Below the pieces are notes generated by a model, which made no database searches, was not told the DNA's origin, and worked only from the letters and a program-made list of their open reading frames with translations. Made by a program: the position numbers and the translations under genes. Below are positions 47,904-61,051 of a stretch of 64,000 nt of DNA, piece by piece. Location: contig JAQFVV010000012.1 of NCBI GenBank assembly GCA_028023455.1, positions 13,344,364-13,408,363 of the forward strand, read 5' to 3'. The stretch comes from Epiperipatus broadwayi. Its lineage: Eukaryota > Onychophora > Udeonychophora > Euonychophora > Peripatidae. Each line of letters begins with the position of its first letter. Position 1 is the stretch's first letter.

Positions 47904-50900
47904 TTACAAGTATTAATAACTAAAACTTAGTTTTTATTTTTTTTAAATTGTATGTTTATAAAAAAATTTACTATGCAAAAATTAAAATCACAAAATCATT
48001 ATCTGTCCTCAGAAATTAGATAGTGTTTTCAGGAAAAAAAAACTATATCAATTCTACTCAAAAATAGAGAAATTTACAGTTAATAAAAACAAACTGAGAA
48101 ACCAATATATATATATATATATATGATGGTGGTACATGGAATATACCTATATAAATGTGATCTAAGCAAAATAAAGTATAAAATTGATTTGTAATTTAAA
48201 CTAAATTACATTTTAAATTATATACGATCTTTTAAATATGTGAAAATTGTTCTGGCAAGTAAAATAAAAAGATTATTAAAAAAAAGATGTAGTGTGCTTC
48301 CGTTTCTAAAAAAGTCACACTTTATCACTGTTATATATTTATTTTATGTCTAGCAAAATGTAGAAAAACCTTAAATTTAAAAAATCCTAATGGATTTTTT
48401 AAATTATATACATGAAGTGACAGATATCTGTCACTTCAATATATTATATATTCATATAAAAAAGAAAAGAAAAAAATATTTTATAAATAACTGTTAGGGT
48501 TATCTGAAAAGTTTTTTCTTTTTGTAAAAGCATGTAGACATTGGCAAAAAAATGAGACAGCAAATAATCATCTTATAAGCTGAATGAAAGATTTACAAAT
48601 CCTGCTTTTAATATCTAAACTATCTGATTAAATGTGATTGTCATTATAATGCTAATCAAGAGAGATGCTTAAGTTAATCTACAGTAAAGGTATTCTAAAT
48701 TGAGAATTAATGTGTCTATTACATCAACAGCAATCAAGTTTAACTGCAGAAAAAAAAATTGGACAAATTACCAAAGAATTTTGAATATAGAAAATATATT
48801 TCTGATCATATGAGTATATGAGTATTATTTGCTTTTTTAAAAAAAGATCTTGAACTCACTTATGAAAAAATAAAATCTGAGGATTATTTTTAAATGAATC
48901 ACCATCATAGAACAAATGATTATCTCATTATTAATTGTTAATTTGAAATAAAATGAATTTACTATATACATGACCCTCATTATTAATTGTTAATTTGAAA
49001 TAAAGTGAATTTACTATATACATGGCCTATTTTACATAACTGTGAAATATAGAGAACTTTAATTATATATAAATAAGGATCAAAACTAAACAACTACTAA
49101 GACTATAATTAATAAAGTCTGTAATTTGTGTAATGCTCATTTTTGTATTGTATTCATATATAATTCATCTTTTACTATTATTAATTTTTATTTTATAGAA
49201 ATATTTGACACAAATTTTAAAGAAATAATCAAAAATTATGGTTTTAAAATTTTATTTGAAATAATATTATAATATAAAAATAATACTTATAAAATTCATG
49301 TAAAAACTATTTAGAAGTTTTTAAAACATATATTTGTATAATTTTCCTAAATAAACTGTTTAAATCATTTTAATTTATATCACATATCTCAATTTTTAAA
49401 AAGTAGATATGGGTGTGCATATATGTATTGTATACGCTTTTACTACCTAAATCTAATTCACTGTTTATACAAAAAATTTCCTAGATCATAATGGTTAAAA
49501 AAAATTAGAAAATTCAGCCATATCAAATGAAAAGAAGTTAAATATAGTGATGGAATGGGGGGTATAGGAAGTGGAAGGAAATGTGAATGAATCTGGGTTG
49601 ATGGAAAAATCAGCATCACTCCCAGTCCATTTAAAATGAAATATTTACAAAAAGTATATATAAGTAAGATATTTAAGGAAGAGAATATTTCAAATAATTT
49701 ACAAAAGTGTATATATAAGATATAATTAAGGAAGAGAATGAGATTAGAAAATCTCTGATAACATTGAGAGATCAGCCAGCTACTATAAATCCACCAGCAT
49801 TATAATTTAAAAAATAAGTACAAATACTCAAGAGAAATAACCATCCATCAACATCATTGATGGGAATAAACAAATCAGTACAATATATCAACAGTCAATC
49901 TTGTGACTGTATTGAACAATAAAAAATATAAATCAACAGTCAACCTTGTGACTCAATTGGAAATGGGTCTTCTTTAGACCGGGCTAACTATTGAGCCTTT
50001 GCCACCTTGGGTAATTATTTAAACATAACTTGGATGCACCAGCTTAGTGCCCATCCATTAAAATATATAAAAATCAGAAATCAAAACAATAATGCTGGAA
50101 CATTTAAAACATGCTGATCATCATCAATGCTCTGGCCACTTGTACTGGCCAACTATAAATTTAAATTTTTTTAACAAGACTAAACTAAAATAAAATATAG
50201 TGCATGGGCTTTAAAGAGTATCCTCTTTTGTGCCAACCAGGATGATGATTGATCATCTCTGGATGCCCCAAAGCACTAAGTACACATCCTCATTTATATA
50301 TTCATCCCGTGCTCAAATCTAGCTCAGAGAACACAAGCTCTATTATTGTATGTGACCAAGAGATGATGAAAACCATTTTTAACAATTAAATACAGGTTTA
50401 TTAATAACAAAAAAAAATTAAATGATTACGGTCTTATAAGGGTTCTGATTTTGAAAGATACACAATAATAAAGTCATCCCTCTGTAATTTACAAGATTAC
50501 TACAAAATTCAAGTTATTACATTAATTGCATTATTTCTTAATGGTTATCTATAAATGCATACATATATCCGTACACAGATGTGTATTTTATAACATAGGA
50601 TGAAGACATTTCAATTAAACATAAAATAATTATTACATTTGTGACTTACATAATTACTAGTCAAAATTCAAATTGTTACATTAATTTACGTAATTACTAT
50701 TCAAAATTCAAATTCTTACATTGATTTACATATATGTGCATACAGACACGCGATTTCTATTATACAATTTATCTATTTCAATTGACATTCAATAACAACA
50801 AAAAATGATTAAAATTTACATATATGTGTGTGTATATGTGCGCACACTGACATTAAATCATACTTTAACTTAACAGTAATAATATTATATTTTCATAATT

Positions 50901-52315
50901 AATTTCTTTGGAAATATGCATAAATTTCATACCTATACGTATGTATAAACAAAATATAGATATAATTTAAAATTAGTACCAGTTTATAAGTTCTCTTTTT
51001 TTTTTACTTAAAAATATAGTCAATTTTTGACAGGTATTCTTTATTTATTTATTTATTTTTTTTAACATAAAATTTTTTAAAAATAATATCAGTGAGGATT
51101 ATTGTTCAAAAACGTCTCTTTTGCCTTTAAAACAAGATGGTCAATGAATTATTCTTGACTCTTAATTATAATTCAAGCAAAATTACTTTATATTCTTTTA
51201 AATATACAGATTTTTAACCGACTTAAAAATAATATTGTTCTATATATGTCTATTTTTATACGACTTATTTTAAAACAACGCACTTTTGTATGCAAGTTTA
51301 TCTGTGTTTCTCTTCGCATATGTAGACACAGCAGCACACGTATAGCTACTTCTTTATTCAGCTGGTGTTTTTCTTGGGCAAGTTGGTTCTTTTGATCCAT
51401 CATAAAAATATAATCCATGTTTGTTGTCATCATCAGATAAAAGCATGCAATCCATGTAAAATCTTGATCTGTTGTTGGTCTCTTTCTATCTAGAATTATT
51501 CCAGGCAAGCAGCTGTCTTGGTTTGATAGATTTCAGACAAGCAAGTGTCCTCCATGTTTAAGGCCATGAATTTCAGCATCAAAAAAGTGGGTCATTTTCT
51601 CCATGTGAACTCAAAACTCCTGCTAAGGAAAACAGTCTATTATCTTGCCTTCAGCTACATCAGTTTATGGTAACTATTCTGCCAACTCTCTACTTCAGCT
51701 AACAACAAACTGCAGCTATCCATTTTGGTTAGCTAATTTCTGCCACTTATTCAAAAAGTTTTAGTAGCCAAGCTGTTCTGTTCAGCTCTTACAAACAACT
51801 ACAATTCAGACTGTTCTCTTCAAAAATCATTACCCAGACTGGAGCTAATTTTATTATCAGCCCTTTTATAAAATCATCTAAGGTGATAACATCTTGATTA
51901 AAAACAGAGTTTTTATTTTTAACCTCACTAATCCTTTTAAAAACATACATGTTTTAATTAATTTAAAAAATTTTAAAAACAGGTATTGTGTTTTTACATT
52001 TCAAAATTAGATTTATAAATAATTTTTATCAGACCTTTTTAAAATGTTTAATTTTACAATAAAATATTATTTTAAACCCAGTTATTTAACCCTTTACTTA
52101 TCATTATTTTATTTTAGGAAATATAGAAAAATATATACAAAAACTTATTCTATGTTTATTTATACTTTTCCTTTATTTTACTTATATATTTATGCACATG
52201 CACTATATTAGTATATGTTATATAAGCCAACTGGTTACAATATAGACAAATAATAATACATAAAAACAAGATTAGAATAAGAACACAAAACTAGCAATAG
52301 TACTAGCTAGATTTT
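47904..52315. other. A+T-rich DNA with small direct repeats, no gene recognised
   Basis: Contains a perfect 26-bp palindrome at 48413-48438; a 52-bp direct duplication at about 48924-49026; direct repeats at 49635-49740, 49865-49960 (CAACAGTCAA.CTTGTGACT) and 50480-50720 (CAAAATTCAA.TTTTACATT type). A G+C-richer stretch at 50200-50350 and 51180-51900 recalls the layout of the 44.3-kb element but is not clearly homologous. No coding region supported. Confidence 0.45.
48413..48438. repeat. Perfect 26-bp palindrome
   Basis: TGAAGTGACAGAT followed at once by its exact reverse complement. A second small hairpin (AATTTAAAAAATCC...GGATTTTTTAAATT) lies directly left at about 48373-48404, so the pair may be the remains of a small foldback. 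Confidence 0.8.
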
Positions 52316-52317
52316 TA

Positions 52318-54297
52318 AAAAAAAATGCAACAAAAGCTTGCACTGAGTGGCGTTACTGTAGGAGAGTTTAGCTCTGGATGGGCAGCCGAGATGGTAATGA
52401 ATTTAGGGCATAGAGCAAAAGTAAAGTCATTATCATGTTTTAATAGGATGGCACAGAAGAGAGTTTTTCTGGATAGTTGGAGTAATACAAGAGTAAGATT
52501 ATTATTTAAAGGCAAGGGTAAGGATCATAGAAAGTTAAAATAATTATAGACCGATAGCAGTAACATCAGTTTTATATAAAGTTTTCTCATATATGGTGGC
52601 TGGAAGAGTTGTAAAATAAATGGAAAGAATAATGTAGTGGGGGAGATCCAAGAAGGTTTTAGGTCAGATAGAAGTATAGGAGATAGTTTGTTTGTAGTTA
52701 CACAACTTATGGATATGAGTAGGAATTCAGATAGATCATTATATGTGAGTTTTATAGATATAGAGAGGCTTTGTGATAGAGTAAACAGAAATAGATTATG
52801 GGTAAGTTTAGCAAATTTGGGAATGGATGAAGCTTTAGTAAATATTATTAAGAAATTATATGAAAATAATTACTATATATATATATCAATTACGGAATAT
52901 AGAATCAGTTAAAGTTAAAAATGGGGTAAGACTAAGGCAAGGATGCCCTATGCCACCTATTTTATTTTTATTGTATTTGAGTGAAATGAAGAAAGCAATA
53001 GAAAGACTAGGAAGAGGGATAGAGATACCGTTAATAGGTGGCAAAGGAGTATATACGTTGTTGGGTCTTTTTTTTGCGGATGATATTTTTTTGTGTGCAG
53101 AAAGAAGAGAAGATATGCAAATTATGCTGAGGACATGTGCAAGGGTGGGTAAAGAGATGGGGTTTAAATTTAGTGAAGAAAAATCAAATATAATGATGGT
53201 TAATATTGGGGAAAGAGAAGATGTAGAATTTTTATTGGGGGATATAAAGTTAAGTGTCGTGGATAGATGTAGGTATTTGGGAATCATCTTAAGTAATCAA
53301 GAAAATTGCTTGGATGAATGGGAAAAAAAATTGGTAATTGAAGCAAAGAAAAGAAAGGGTTTCGTAAAGAAACTAACAGTGTTTTCATATAATAAATATG
53401 ATGTAGCTAGAATTGTATGGTAGGGAGTTGCAGTAGCAGGGTTAACATATGGTAATGATGCATTATGTATTAGTAAAGGGGTTTTAGATTATTTAGAGAA
53501 AGTACAAAGGGAAGTAGGAAGACATGCATTAGATGCAGAGGTGTGGACAGCAAAAGAGGCAATTCAAGGAGAAATGGAATGGTCAAGTTTTTATATAAGA
53601 GATACAAAAAGTAAAATGAAAATGTTTAGTAGGTTGCAGTTTATGGATAGTAAAAGAATAGCCAAAATAGTGCTTAATTGGGTTATAAGTAAAGGGCAGG
53701 TAACCAGATGGATGAGAAAGGTAATGTGGTATGAAAAAGATTTGGATAAAGAATTTATATCAGTATACTTGTATAAAAGGTGGGATGATTGTGTTAGGAG
53801 GATTACTGAGTGTTATAGTGATAAGGAATGGGATAAAAGAATAGATGCATTAATAAAGAATGGAGAGATGGAGAACTAAGAGGGTAAGAAGAGTTTAAAT
53901 ATATATATATAGAAGTAAACGGAACATTGGGTGCGAGTTCATTTATGAAAATAGCAAGGAAAGTAGTTTATTGTTTAAAGCTCAAATGAGATATTTAGCA
54001 ACAAGAGAATATACATGCAAATGGAAAAATATGGGTGATTTAGTTTGCAAATTGTGTAAGGAAGGTATAGAAAATATTAGGCATCTGTTGATTGAATGTA
54101 AATGCTTGAAAGTAGAAAGGGTACAAATAATGAAGTTATGGGAGAATAAATATGAACAAAGTGATTATACAGAAAGTGGGTTATTGTTTTTTATGCTGGG
54201 TTTGGAAAAAGATAAGGGGGATTTAGATATAAAGGCCATAGAGTTGACAAAGATTATGTTGTGGAAATGGGATGGAGCAGATTATGGGAAAGCTTGA
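52318..54297 (+). pseudogene. LINE reverse transcriptase with C-terminal zinc knuckle, broken
   Basis: Pieces in order: LDSWSNTRVRLLFKGKGKD, then after a shift NYRPIAVTSVLYKVFS; GEIQEGFRSDRSIGD; VSFIDIERLCDRVNRNRLW (motif A, both Asp kept); VRLRQGCPMPPILFLLYL (motif B); LLGLFFADDIFLCAERRED (motif C, FADD intact); then RCRYLGIILSNQ. The frame 52860-53879 has only one stop (TAG at 53421). A last frame 53971-54297 holds CKLCKEGIENIRHLLIEC, a CCHC zinc knuckle typical of LINE C-termini. Other frame changes near 52540, 52620, 52910 and 53880. It would reverse-transcribe element RNA; no endonuclease remains. Confidence 0.8.
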
Positions 54298-54412
54298 GGT
54301 GGGGAATGGAAGGGAAAGTAAGGTGGCTAACAGGTTTCTTTAGGCATAGTTGTTGAGAGATTCCTGACTCTGTTTAAGGAGAAGTCACAGTAAAGTACAT
54401 CACATCACATCC
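52318..54412 (+). mobile_element. Non-LTR retrotransposon, 5'-truncated
   Basis: A LINE starting inside the RT and running to a short ACATC/CATCACATCACATC tail at about 54395-54412. It is distinct from the RTE and Jockey-like families here. The clade is uncertain; the C-terminal text GVAVAGLTYGNDALC and REVGRHAL...QGEMEWSSF resembles LINE proteins common in ticks and some other invertebrates. Relatively few lesions. Confidence 0.8.
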
Positions 54413-55290
54413 TGTGTAAAAGCATATAGACAGATAAAGAAATGTGAGTTGTGAAGAAAATTTTGAAAAAAAAATAACAAGATGGCTTTAAAAAAATAGT
54501 TTGACAAAAAATACATATTAGTTTAAAGAAGGCTTTAAATAAATAAATGAATTTTTTTTAAAAATAAAAAAGACAAAAAGGCATTAAAATTACACTAGTT
54601 TATTTAGAAATAAAAAGTAGTTATGGAATAAAATTTGTGAAAGCAAATTCACTGATGTGTAAAGAGCATTAGAAATAGGCAAGAAAACTTTAAAAAAACT
54701 GAATATTAGAGTGTAATGATTATAATAAAAAGATATACAGATAAATAGAAAGGCTCAAGGTGAATTAAGAAAACTGAGGTGACCAACATTGTCAAAAAAT
54801 AAGATTTCCAAAAGAAATTTCTAGATTCAGGGGGAAGAAATAAAAACAATAAGATGCTATCATGTATGAGAATAAATATAGTGCTAGAGTATGCAAAACA
54901 AAATGGTGCATTAAATATTTTAAAATGAAATGATACCTTTCCTGAAAATATAAGATGATTATTAAACAATCTCTTCCAAAAACAGTCAATGAAAAAAATA
55001 TGTATTCCACAAATTCACAGTCAACAGACAATAAGTCCAATGTATACAAGAATTAAATGGAAAATAAAACAGGAACAATAGTAGACAACAAAATAAAAAA
55101 TAAATCAATAGATTAAATAATAATATATTCAAATATAAGTTAACATGAAAAGAGAGTGTTCATTAACTATAAACAAAAGTTCCACAAACCAAAAAACAGA
55201 ATGAGAAAGAATGATATAATAAGCTTAAATCGTAGAAAAAAATATAAAATGAAAATTCATTAAAAAAAATAAATAAATAAAAACAATGAA
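54413..55290. other. A+T-rich DNA, no gene recognised
   Basis: Low-complexity A+T-rich sequence. Two overlapping minus-strand frames at 54706-55049 are without recognisable motifs. Confidence 0.4.
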
Positions 55291-55291
55291 G

Positions 55292-55480
55292 TGTGATGGT
55301 CAGGTTTGTATATTTGCTCAACAGACCGAGAATCCAAGCCAGAGAACCAAAAGCTGACCAAGTTGGGATAGTAATATCTTAGTGTCTGATCATGCCTCAA
55401 CTCTCTTACCTGTCCATGTCAACTCATAGTTAATGACATGCCTGAGGCTACACTTGATATCTTCTTCACGTTCCAGCAGT
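55292..55480. repeat. Second copy of the head of the 44.3-kb element
   Basis: Starts TGTGATGGTCAGG and matches 44334-44500 through CAACAGACCGAGAATCCAAG, AAGCTGACCAAGT, GCCTCAACTCTCTTACCTGT and CTTGATAT, with roughly a third of positions different by eye. It is followed by a (CA)n run at 55507-55530 and by A+T-rich DNA with G+C-richer patches to about 58.1 kb, so the full copy may extend that far; its right end was not found. Confidence 0.55.
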
Positions 55481-55654
55481 GGTAAAGCAGTAAAACGAGA
55501 TATCCCTCCACACACACACACACACACATGGTATTATACAACTTAATTAGTGATTCATAAGGTAATAAGCAAAAATGGAGACTGAGATGAATTTATATTT
55601 TATAAATTTTAATGTAATAATTAATAAATGAAAAGAAGGTAAATTATATATATT

Positions 55655-55870
55655 TGCTCACATGCAGGTGAGTTTACAAGAATATTTAATGTAATCAGAA
55701 ATGATAAAACAACACAATTTATATGTTGCTCACACGCAATTTATATGTTGCTCACATGCAAGTGAGTGCATACTTGGGTCTACAAAATGTTTAATGTAAT
55801 AATCAATAATTAACAAAACAAAACCAATTATATATTTGCCCATGTGTAGGTGAGTGAAAACCTAAGTTTA
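55655..55870 (+). repeat. Short degenerate tandem repeat
   Basis: Three units with TATATTTGCTCACATGCAGG, GTGAGT, TTTACAA and TTTAATGTAAT, near 55660, 55735 and 55830. It lies within the second copy of the TG...CA element. No coding role. Confidence 0.6.
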
Positions 55871-58420
55871 CAAAGTATTTTAGTATCTAAGGTTAAGTAG
55901 ATTGCGAAATAAATATTTCCCACTCTCTATGTCATAATTTATGCTATGGACTATGCCAGAAAAATTAGCAACAGCTAGAGCAATCCATTAATTGGCCACA
56001 GCTTGGAGTTATAATATTAAGTTTAAACATAATTTACTACACAGATAAATAGCATTAACTCAGATTCCGAATTGGATCAAAGCCAATGTTAATTTCTATG
56101 GGAGGCTGAATTGAAGCCGGGTAGTTTAATATCACATTATAGGGCATTATAAACTATAGTATCAGAATGTGAATCGGAATGTGTTCTTAATTGAGGTTCA
56201 TTACCTAGTAATCGGTTCCTCAGACCACGCTACTTGCTATGATATGAAGAGAACCTTTTATTCGAGTGAACGGAACAGCAGCTTAATGAGCTCTTGGAAC
56301 GTTTTGATTCTTTCCAATACAAGATAAATATCTCAGTTGCCTAAACTCAAGGTGCATGATTTAACATGGAATCAATCCTGATGTAGGCCATTATAGGTAT
56401 AGCAAAAAGTTACACATTTTTATGCTACTAGCAACACATTTTCCAGACAAATTTAATATTTTTCTAAATTAATTACACTAAATATTGACTTCTATCAGTG
56501 CTACTACCGCTGGTCAGTTCATAAATAGTATATCTAGTCACACTACAAAAGCAATAATAGGAATCTGATTTAAGGATATCTGTAAAACTTAACCTATAAC
56601 TACGGAAAGTTACAGCAAATTTAGGAATTCATCAAGAGGTAGAATATTACATATATGCTGTATAGAATCACTCACGCCTAATACTAAGCAAAATATTGAT
56701 TTTAAAATAACTTATTCAGTCCGTTACAAATAGCTGGCTCACTCTAGCGAAATAAGTTTGATTTCAGAGGGAGTTTTGCCTATACTTCTTTATATTATAA
56801 TATTTCATCATAATGAAAAGGTGCCTATTCGCTTCTCTGATAATTATCAAACCTGCAAAACTCCGTTCTGATGAACATATCATAAATTAATAAACATGAA
56901 TTTAAAACTAAATATAGATGGCATAATAGCAAATTGCAGAAATCGATAAAGGGATAATTTAGAAAAATGAATAAGAATTTATGTTTATCTGGTTTTATAG
57001 AACTTAAATGTTTATGATCAAGCAAGAAATTTAAGAGTACTTTTAAGTTTTAAATTAATACACTGCACAGACTTACACACACCTGCACATATAGAATGTA
57101 ATATATAAAGGATTCGAACTAAGACTTTCACATGACCCTAAGTTCTCCGTCCCATCTCATATTACTGACCCACCTGATCATACACATGTTGAAAACATAA
57201 ATAATCACCAATATATGTATTTCATGCTAAACCAGCAATCATCAGTTGGTCTAGATTACTATTTCCACACATATATACAATCAGTGCTCAGCTTTATATT
57301 AAGATAACCAATCTTCGTACTTTAATGGACAGGCTTCAAACTACCCCAACTCACAACTCTTCAGCCATCCATTTCATTGAAAATCTGATGGAATGTTCAA
57401 AGCCCTTGTTAGTGCCAAGGTTGTCATCCTACCCATGTTGACCATTTAGTCATTCTGACCCCTCATGTACTGGAGAATAATCCACTTACATACATATGTG
57501 AGGGATGGGCAGACATTTAACTCACTATGTTTTTAAAAGTAAATTTTACATAAATAGTTTAATGTAACATTTAAATAATATAATGAGATAGGAGGCTTGA
57601 TTAGTTAGCTAGCTTTAATTTAGAGTTTGTTTAGTAATGAAATTAGCGTATTCTGCAGAATGGTTTACCGGCAATACTTGGTACTAAGTACTTCAAGACA
57701 TTCTTTACTGAGAGTCTTCTCTCCGTTAAATCAGGATGCGGCTTTTCTCCACTGCTTCGGGTTACGGCTTCTCCAGTATTTCAGATATGGGTTCTCCATC
57801 ACTGGGATAGGGCAGAGGTTGATGTTCTCTTCTATACAGTAAAACAGTTTTCTGTGGGTGGTAGACAGCAAGTCTATCATCCCATTATCCCACAATTCTC
57901 ATCTTAACAGCTTTCAATAATGCTTTGGTCCGAATTCAGTTTGGCCAAAACGTAATGCAGAAACAACTCTTTCTTATTCTTCAACACTCATTTGGAAAAA
58001 ATATGTCTTACATCTTAAATGGCCACTACAGGCTTTTTTATATCATAGCTTTCTCAACATCATTTGTTTCCCTACTTCAAATTTTTGCCTTTAACTAAAT
58101 TTTCTACTTTTTTTAATATTATCCACAGCTAAATCTGGAGTTAAAAGCTCTTTTCATTTGGATTTCCCAATTGCACTTAGGATGAATTTATGCGACTAGA
58201 TATTCTAATTTCTTTTTGCCTATAATTTTAAATGAGGTCAATTTTCAGCTAAAAGATTATTTTTAGATGAAATGTTAAAATTCGTAAAAACTTACAGCCT
58301 GTGTAAGAACTCAAAAATTATTTTAAATGAATATTAAAACATAACTTTTTAAATGAATAATTTTACAAATTTAAATTTAAGTAATAACCTGTATATTTAT
58401 ACTTTATGTTTGTCTTCAAT
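55871..58420. other. Mixed-composition DNA, no gene recognised
   Basis: G+C-richer patches at 56040-56350, 57110-57480 and 57640-57900 in A+T-rich DNA. On the minus strand from about 57180, TGATCAGGTGGGTCAG and, about 55 bp later, AGTTCGAATCC (57110-57120) fit a tRNA-derived box A and box B, so a SINE head is likely. The 71-codon plus-strand frame at 57627-57842 has no recognisable domain. Probably repeat DNA belonging in part to the TG...CA element family. Confidence 0.4.
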
Positions 58421-58423
58421 ATA

Positions 58424-58768
58424 ATAATATTAAATCGTGCTTTCACACTTCCAACGTAAAGCTATAACTACAAATTGAAAACTAAATTAAATGGCTGAGC
58501 GCTTTCAAGATGTACTTCTCATATTCATAGCCAGTTACGATCCTTTCTTTGGAATCGTTATATATATAAATCTGATATGCAAATTTGACTCATTTGCATA
58601 TAATTTGCATATCAGATTTATTTACATAATGATTCCAAAGAAAGGATCATAACTGGATATGAATATGAGAAGTACACCTTCCTGAAAGCACTCAGCCATT
58701 TAATTTAGTTTTCAATTTGTTGTTATAGCTTTACGTTGGAAGTGTGAAAGAATGATTTAATATTATTA
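58424..58768. repeat. Foldback element (about 345 bp)
   Basis: Arms of about 150 bp. AATAATATTAAATCGTGCTT at the left mirrors AAGAATGATTTAATATTATT at the right. Inner pairs include TTCACACTTCCAACGTAAAG with CTTTACGTTGGAAGTGTGAA, CGATCCTTTCTTTGGAATCG with the CCAAAGAAAGGATC block, and AATCTGATATGCAAAT with ATTTGCATATCAGATT. Short centre near 58585-58600. No coding content; a MITE or foldback-type element. Confidence 0.85.
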
Positions 58769-58769
58769 A

Positions 58770-59598
58770 ATTTAAATTTATAATTTTTGTTATATACATA
58801 TATTCTAACTACACCCTACTATGTTTACTTCAGTTTTAACAAGCGCCAGGGTGGTATGTGTGTATATGCTACCCATGACTGCATCAGCATATTATAATGT
58901 ACAAGGCAATTATACATGCACATACTCGGCAATATTACAAGAACAAACTTGAAGTTTTAAATTAAAGAAATACACATAATTGAGTGAAGCATAGCACTAC
59001 ATAAATACACAATTATAGAATATAGTAGGTGAAACAGACAGGTCAATAGATCTAACTGTTTCAAAAGAATAAAATAAAAACAATTAATAATAATAAAACA
59101 ATAGAATATACAATAAAAAATAATAGTTCTAGTGAGAATATACTCATAAAAAAAAGGGGGAGCAAAAAGTAGTCCAAAAAAAAAAAAAGAACAATAAAAT
59201 TTTATTGATGAGAAAAATTAAATAATTTTGGAAAAAAACTTTAAGCTTATACAAATGTATTTTTTAAAATACATGATCAATGAGAGGAATATGCTTTCAT
59301 CTTCCAGGGTATCAACTTTTTAAGATAGAAAAAAACATATAAGTAGAAGCAAAATAAATATAAAAGTTGAAAAAAATAAAATATCTATTGAAGAATAATT
59401 GAAGAAAATATCAAATATGATTTAATTGTCATTTTTAAAAGAATCAAACAATTTTCTGTGAAAACTGATGCAGAGAACAACTATATAATATTTCTATTAT
59501 TCATTAATAACACTTTTGTGTGTAAAAAATAAACCAAAAAGGTGCCAGAAATAAAATATATATATATAAAGTGTGTCAGTCTTGGTTCCTATTTCAAT

Positions 59599-59630
<32 letters not shown>

Positions 59631-60165
59631 TCTACAATATTCAACATAGCAACATTAAAAAATAAATAATAGCTAAAGCCAGCTTATTTCAGTGTTTTTT
59701 GTTTATTATATTTATTTTATCTGAGTTTGACCCAAAAAATAAAGATAATGCAAAAAGAAAAAAAAATTAAATAAATATGCACTTAACAAATTATTAATTA
59801 CAACTTTAAATTGTCTTAAAAAATTTCTAATTATAAGAGCTTCACACTGACTCGCAATAAAACAAAATATTTTGTGGACGTTAGCTTGTATAGAAATTGT
59901 GGACTTAATCAGTGAAGTAGTTAATAGCTTCATGCTCTCAAATCAAAATGCTTTAGATTCACCCATATAATTAAAAAGTAGTTTGAAGATAAGAGTGGCC
60001 GCTCTTCTCTTTTAAAGTCATTAATCTTGTGTTAAAGATTTGTAGAGGTCCCTACCGTCGCATCTAGGTGCATAGTCTTAAGGTTATAGCCTTAATATAT
60101 ATTACATACATAATGAGTATGCGCTTAACAAATTAATAATTACAATTTTAAATTGACTTAAATAT
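58770..60165. other. A+T-rich DNA, no gene recognised
   Basis: Nothing supported. Includes a TA run near 59600-59620 and a small G+C-richer patch at 59990-60080. Confidence 0.4.
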
Positions 60166-60168
60166 ATA

Positions 60169-61051
60169 CACCTGGGTCTCGTTTTATGCAGATTATTTTA
60201 ATGCAGTTTTGAAGTTATGCGATTCAAATTTCTTCTTAATATCTTTCATATTTCACTATATTTATTAGATATCAAGAAATTTAAATTATTAATAACTTAT
60301 TTTGACTTGAAATACTTTTTTCTTTTGCAAAAATATAACATTATATTAGCAGCTAACGTGAATATGGCTCGAAGCTGTATTTAGAATCTTAGCTTTTATG
60401 TAAATAACCTACTTATACTAATGAGTAAATAATAATAATAGATTATACTTACATATAAAAATATCGCAATAAATATTCAAAAATTTTAAACTTTTAAAAT
60501 GTATTTTGTTAGATATAACAGAAATAATTTTTTAGATTGTTAAAATAAATAATGAAGATTTTATTGATTTTTTAAACTGAAAATAATCTTTCTAATGATA
60601 ATGTATAATCTTTTTGTTTTGATTGCAATCTCATTTTTTTAATATAGAAACAGAAAACCATTAAAACAGCACAAGACTGCAAGTGGCGCTAGTTGTACAT
60701 CACATCACGAATCTGATTTCCTATCAGTTCACAAATGAATGCATATTGTCAAATAGTGGTAATGATTAAAATATGCATGAAAAAAATGTAAAATTAAATA
60801 CTGTAGTTAATAAAAAAAGTTTGTCTTGCATTAATTTTTTTCAAATATTTGAAATTTTTTTTTAGTCATACTTTATTTTTTTAATGCGAATTTCAAAATA
60901 ATTTTTCCTTGTTGCTTTGCTTTTATATGATTTCTGAAAATTACTGGAACATATTCCACATTTTTCAAGGTAAGTTAAATCTATTTTTGTGCGATTTCGT
61001 TTGTGGCGTTTTCTGAGGAACCTATCTACCGCATAAAATGAGACCCAGGTG
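60169..61051. mobile_element. Tigger/pogo-type DNA transposon, non-autonomous copy 2
   Basis: 883 bp, TA-flanked, with termini CACCTGGGTCTCGTTTTATG and CGCATAAAATGAGACCCAGGTG, inverted copies with few mismatches. The interior is homologous to both ends of copy 1 (13678-15318), for example TAATAACTTATTTTGAC, AATATAACATTATATTAGCA and GCATATTGTCAAATAG, but lacks its central about 700 bp. The internal 34-codon frame of copy 1 is broken here. The termini are cleaner than in copy 1, suggesting a younger insertion. Confidence 0.8.

Noticed and set aside
54706-55049. Overlapping minus-strand frames rich in Phe and Leu
   Set aside because: Hydrophobic runs typical of random A+T-rich DNA; no start context, splice sites or motifs.
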